Part shown: piece after piece, positions 13,501 to 16,715 of the stretch | Layout of the letters: each line of letters starts with the position of its first letter | Position numbering within the stretch: the first letter of the stretch is position 1 | Source: FW021-bin31 sp964478125 | GTDB taxonomy: Bacteria > Bacteroidota > Bacteroidia > Chitinophagales > Chitinophagaceae | Direction of reading: 5' to 3' | DNA length: 16,715 nucleotides | NCBI GenBank assembly: GCA_964478125.1 | Contig: CAYZGR010000067.1 | Location: forward strand, 1 to 16,715 | The notes under the pieces: model-generated | The model's database searches: none | What the model was told of the DNA's origin: nothing | What the model saw: the letters and a program-made list of their open reading frames with translations, nothing else | Program-made: the position numbers and the translations under genes

Positions 13501-16296
13501 ATGAGCAAGAAACTCTTTTTATTAGATGCGATGGCGCTCGTTTACCGGGCCTATTATGCCTTGATTCGAAGCCCCCGTCTGACCACCGCAGGAAAAAATA
13601 CCAGCGCCCAGTTTGGTTTTACTTCCACGCTTCTGAATCTTTTACAGAAGGAAGATCCCACTCATATCGCCGTAGCTTTTGATACGCATGCTCCTACGGG
13701 AAGACATTCCGATTATGAGGCTTATAAGGCCAATCGGGAAGACACGCCCGAGGATATTATAAAGGCGGTTCCTGATATCAAACGAATTTTAGAAGGTTTT
13801 AAGATTCCCTGTATTGAATTGGATGGTTATGAGGCGGATGATATTATCGGGACATTGGCACGGGAAGCGGCCGGGAAAGGATATACCGTGTATATGGTCA
13901 CCCCCGACAAAGATTACGGACAATTGGTAACCGAACAAATCCGCATGTATAAGCCGCCTCACAGGGGAAATAAAGAAACCATTCTCGGGCCGGCGGAAGT
14001 CTGTGCGAGATGGGATATCAGGGAAGTTTCCCAGGTTATAGACATGTTGGGATTAATGGGTGATTCAGTAGATAACATCCCCGGCGTGCCGGGGATCGGA
14101 GAGAAGACGGCCTGCAAGTTATTAAAAGAATATCATACTATAGAGAACCTGCTGGCGGCCTCTGGCCGCATAAAAGGAAAGCTGGGAGAAAAGCTTCGCG
14201 ATCATAAGGAGCAAGCTATTTTATCAAAAAAACTGGCAACGATCATTACGGATGTGCCCATAGAATTTAAGGAGAATGAGTTGACGCTTTCAGAGCCCGA
14301 CGCCGAAGCATTGGAAGCTGTTTTCAGAGAATTAGAATTTAGAAGCCTGGGGAAGCGTATTTTTGGAGAAGGCTTTTCTATTATGGAATCGGCGGATCAA
14401 GCCGGCAGCCAGCTGGAATTGTTTGGGGATAATACGGTAAAGACCGGCCCGCCAACAGAAAAAGAGGCGGTAGAGGAATCAATCAGCGATCTTTCCAATA
14501 CGCCTCATGAATATCATCTGGTTCAGGATGCGCAAGGGCGTGAGGAACTGATCCGGAAGTTATTGGAGCAAAAGGAAATATCTTTTGATACAGAGACAAC
14601 CGGTATGGATCCGCACGTGTCAGAGATCGTTGGCATGAGCTTTTCTTTCAAAAAAGGGACGGCCTTCTATGTTACCTTACCAGAGGATAAAGAAGAAGCC
14701 GGCGCCATTATGGAAGAATTCAGACCGGTTTTCGAACGAAAAGACATCCTTTTTATCGGGCAGAACATCAAATATGATCTTTTGATTATCAAGAATTATG
14801 GCCTCGATATTAAAGCCCCTCTGTTTGATACCCTGTTAGCACATTATCTCATAGAGCCCGAGGGCAGGAGAGGCATGGATTTGCTGGCTTTTCAGTATTT
14901 AAAATACAGGCCGATGCCCATTACGGAACTAATCGGTAAGAAGGGGAAAAAACAGGGCAATATGCGCGATGTGGCGCCGGAAAAAGTAGTAGAATATGCA
15001 GGTGAAGATGCAGATATTACCCTTCAGCTTAAGGAAATATTTGAGCCCCTTTTAGCCGAACGCGAAGTAGAACGGGTTTTCAGGGAAGTGGAGATTCCTA
15101 TGATAAAGGTACTGGCTTCTATGGAAGACGAGGGCGTAAAAGTAGATAAAAAGGTACTGCAGGATCTTTCAGCTGCTTTAGCCGTGGAGATTAAAGCACT
15201 GGAGCACCGGGTATATCAACAGGCCGGCGTATCTTTTAACCTGTCTTCTCCAAAGCAATTGGGCAAGATTCTTTTTGACAAATTAAAATTGGAGGAAAAA
15301 CCCAAAAAAACCCGTACCGGTCAATATGCGACGGGAGAAGACATCCTCCAAAAACTGGCGGCCAGGCATAAGATTATAGATGATATCCTGAATTACAGGG
15401 AACTGACCAAATTAAAATCGACTTACGTGGATGCGCTTCCCCAGTTGATAAATGCCAAGACGGGACGGATCCATACCTCTTTTAACCAGGCCGTTGCAGT
15501 CACCGGCAGGTTGAGCTCGAACAATCCCAATCTTCAGAATATCCCGATCCGTACAGCACGAGGGCGTTCCATAAGAGAGGCGTTTATTGCCAGGGACCGG
15601 GATTTTGTTCTGGTTTCTGCCGATTATTCCCAGATTGAACTTCGTATTATTGCTTCTATCAGCGGAGATGAGCACATGATCGCTGCCTTTAAAAAGGAGC
15701 AGGACATTCATGCTACCACTGCGGCAAAAGTATACAAGGTGCCTCTTAATGAAGTGACACCTGAAATGCGACGCAACGCCAAGAGTGTGAATTTCGGAAT
15801 TATATACGGGGTAAGTGCTTTTGGATTATCAGAAAACTTAGGTATCAGCCGGACAGAGGCTAAAGAACTGATCGATAATTATTTCGCAGAGTATCCGGCT
15901 ATCAAAAGATACATGGATAACCAAATGGCTTTTGCCGCAAAGAACGGCTATGTAAAAACCCTATTGGGAAGAAAACGATGGTTGCGAGACATCCGTTCGT
16001 CCAATTCGGTGGTTCGCGGGTATGCAGAGCGCAATGCCATCAATATGCCTATCCAGGGGACGGCCGCAGACATGATAAAGCTGGCCATGATTGATATTTT
16101 TAAAGTATTTAAGGAACGTAAGTACAGGTCAAAAATGGTCCTTCAGGTGCATGATGAATTGATATTTGATACCCATATTGAAGAACTGGAAACCATCAAG
16201 CCGCTCATAAAAGAAAAGATGGAACAGGCTATGAAGTTGGAGGTCCCGATTAAGGTAGAACTGGGCACCGGGAAAAATTGGCTGGAAGCGCATTGA
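13501..16296 (+). CDS. polA: DNA polymerase I
   Basis: The 931-aa enzyme fills gaps in DNA repair and removes RNA primers. Residues 1 to about 290 form the 5'-3' exonuclease (FLLDAMALVYRAYYA, AFDTHAPTGRH, LDGYEADDIIGTLA, GVPGIGEKTA). Residues about 335-520 form a 3'-5' exonuclease with all acidic motifs kept (Asp363/Glu365, Asn422/Asp426, Tyr499/Asp503), so proofreading is expected. The polymerase domain has motif A DYSQIELR (708-715), motif B RRNAKSVNFGIIYG with Phe765 at the dideoxy-discrimination site, and motif C QVHDE (882-886). The frame is open upstream to ATG 13465, but that start lies in the terminator loop and would add 12 non-homologous residues. ATG 13501 gives MSKKLFLLDA, the normal family N-terminus. 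Confidence 0.97.
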   Translation: MSKKLFLLDAMALVYRAYYALIRSPRLTTAGKNTSAQFGFTSTLLNLLQKEDPTHIAVAFDTHAPTGRHSDYEAYKANREDTPEDIIKAVPDIKRILEGFKIPCIELDGYEADDIIGTLAREAAGKGYTVYMVTPDKDYGQLVTEQIRMYKPPHRGNKETILGPAEVCARWDIREVSQVIDMLGLMGDSVDNIPGVPGIGEKTACKLLKEYHTIENLLAASGRIKGKLGEKLRDHKEQAILSKKLATIITDVPIEFKENELTLSEPDAEALEAVFRELEFRSLGKRIFGEGFSIMESADQAGSQLELFGDNTVKTGPPTEKEAVEESISDLSNTPHEYHLVQDAQGREELIRKLLEQKEISFDTETTGMDPHVSEIVGMSFSFKKGTAFYVTLPEDKEEAGAIMEEFRPVFERKDILFIGQNIKYDLLIIKNYGLDIKAPLFDTLLAHYLIEPEGRRGMDLLAFQYLKYRPMPITELIGKKGKKQGNMRDVAPEKVVEYAGEDADITLQLKEIFEPLLAEREVERVFREVEIPMIKVLASMEDEGVKVDKKVLQDLSAALAVEIKALEHRVYQQAGVSFNLSSPKQLGKILFDKLKLEEKPKKTRTGQYATGEDILQKLAARHKIIDDILNYRELTKLKSTYVDALPQLINAKTGRIHTSFNQAVAVTGRLSSNNPNLQNIPIRTARGRSIREAFIARDRDFVLVSADYSQIELRIIASISGDEHMIAAFKKEQDIHATTAAKVYKVPLNEVTPEMRRNAKSVNFGIIYGVSAFGLSENLGISRTEAKELIDNYFAEYPAIKRYMDNQMAFAAKNGYVKTLLGRKRWLRDIRSSNSVVRGYAERNAINMPIQGTAADMIKLAMIDIFKVFKERKYRSKMVLQVHDELIFDTHIEELETIKPLIKEKMEQAMKLEVPIKVELGTGKNWLEAH

Positions 16297-16426
16297 TAAT
16301 TAGAGATAATACCTTCATTTCCTTTTTATCCAAAAATCTCATTTTAGGCATGTTGTTTCAGATTTGTCCGGTTTAGTACGGTCTGGGCCATTGAGCTGCT
16401 CAATTGAGAAGCGGATCAGGAAGGAC

Positions 16427-16493
16427 GTTTTTTTCTTCGTTGTCCTTTTGTCTTGAAACAAAAGGACCAAAAGTTCAAGACGGACGAAAAAAC
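16427..16493. repeat. Long imperfect inverted repeat, probably a dispersed intergenic element
   Basis: The core is a perfect 10-bp stem, GTCCTTTTGT (16442-16451) with ACAAAAGGAC (16458-16467), and loop CTTGAA. An outer imperfect stem pairs the T-rich arm 16427-16440 with the A-rich arm 16480-16493. The loop CTTGAA can alternatively pair with TTCAAG at 16474-16479, which would exclude the core stem. The core resembles a sequence I recall as recurring between genes in Bacteroidota, but that cannot be checked here. There is no T-tract, so it is not a standard terminator. Confidence 0.55.
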
Positions 16494-16579
16494 CGGGAAA
16501 TGAATCTTTCGGGCTAAAATAAAATAAGGCCCATTGGGTGAAAGGGTTGAAGGCGGGTACTTATTCTTACGGTTGTTGT

Positions 16580-16613
16580 AAATACGGCTGTTGAAGGCTG
16601 TATTTTATTTCTT
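16580..16613 (+). terminator. Weak hairpin with T-rich tail downstream of polA
   Basis: AAATACGGCT (16580-16589) pairs with GGCTGTATTT (16596-16605) using two G-U pairs around a 6-nt loop, and is followed by TATTTCTT. The stem is AU-rich and lies 280 nt after polA, so it is only a candidate terminator. Confidence 0.3.
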
Positions 16614-16715
16614 TACGCCCTACAGCTGTATTTCTTTAACTGGTTTTTTCTAAGGTCGGAGGGCGTGAGACGGACAGGCAATCGCTTTTTCTATTTTTCC
16701 TTTACCTTTTTGCTG

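Larger units (their letters stand above)
16297..16715. other. Non-coding region after polA
   Basis: This 419-nt stretch has no convincing reading frame. It contains two overlapping small palindromes (16391-16403 and CTCAATTGAG at 16399-16408), the long inverted repeat at 16427-16493 and a weak hairpin/T-tract at 16580-16613. A near-direct repeat of GCTGTATTT...CTTTA also occurs (16597-16615 and 16625-16638). The window ends in a T/C-rich stretch. No RNA gene was recognised. Confidence 0.6.

Noticed and set aside
16442..16467. polA terminator
   Set aside because: The stem is strong but no T-tract follows on either strand; better described as part of an intergenic repeat.

Overview
The window looks like a chromosomal segment from a Bacteroidota bacterium, most likely near the Chitinophagaceae/Sphingobacteriia (family level is inference). 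Several genes are preceded by the Bacteroidota -7 promoter motif TAnnTTTG. The gene set also fits: a DUF4199 membrane protein, a bacterial group II GGGP synthase, a sigma-54-type regulator with the GSFTSA loop variant, and a class II ribonucleotide reductase. Base composition and gene style are even across the window. There is no sign of a phage, transposon, CRISPR array or other large mobile element.

Layout. Positions 151-291 hold tRNA-Pro(CGG) on the minus strand with its terminator. Positions 455-5402 form a plus-strand run: a dihydroorotase-like protein that has lost most of its metal ligands, a four-helix DUF4199 protein, a GT2 membrane-anchored glycosyltransferase, a GT4-like glycosyltransferase and an exported protein of unknown function. 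The first four genes are 9-16 nt apart and are probably one operon. At 5455-5622 lies a decayed C-terminal piece of a PIN-domain toxin on the minus strand. Positions 5667-7626 carry an aldo/keto reductase with a good promoter, then two tandem AhpD-like peroxidase paralogues.

Positions 7854-9838 are a minus-strand pair: geranylgeranylglyceryl phosphate synthase (ether-lipid precursor), then an NtrC-type response regulator with no C-terminal DNA-binding helix-turn-helix. The intergenic region 9839-10069 carries a divergent promoter and two inverted DnaA-box-like 9-mers. Positions 10070-13360 encode the adenosylcobalamin-dependent ribonucleotide reductase NrdJ and 13501-16296 encode DNA polymerase I with intact proofreading motifs. 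A strong hairpin/T-tract lies between them. The last 419 nt (16297-16715) are non-coding and hold a long imperfect inverted repeat that looks like a dispersed intergenic element.

Functionally most of this is housekeeping: dNTP supply next to repair synthesis, envelope glycan and lipid synthesis, and redox defence. I did not find a clear new multi-gene system. The most interesting leads are the conserved-looking pseudo-dihydroorotase heading an envelope-type operon, the HTH-less sigma-54-type regulator, and the paired DnaA-box-like sites upstream of nrdJ.
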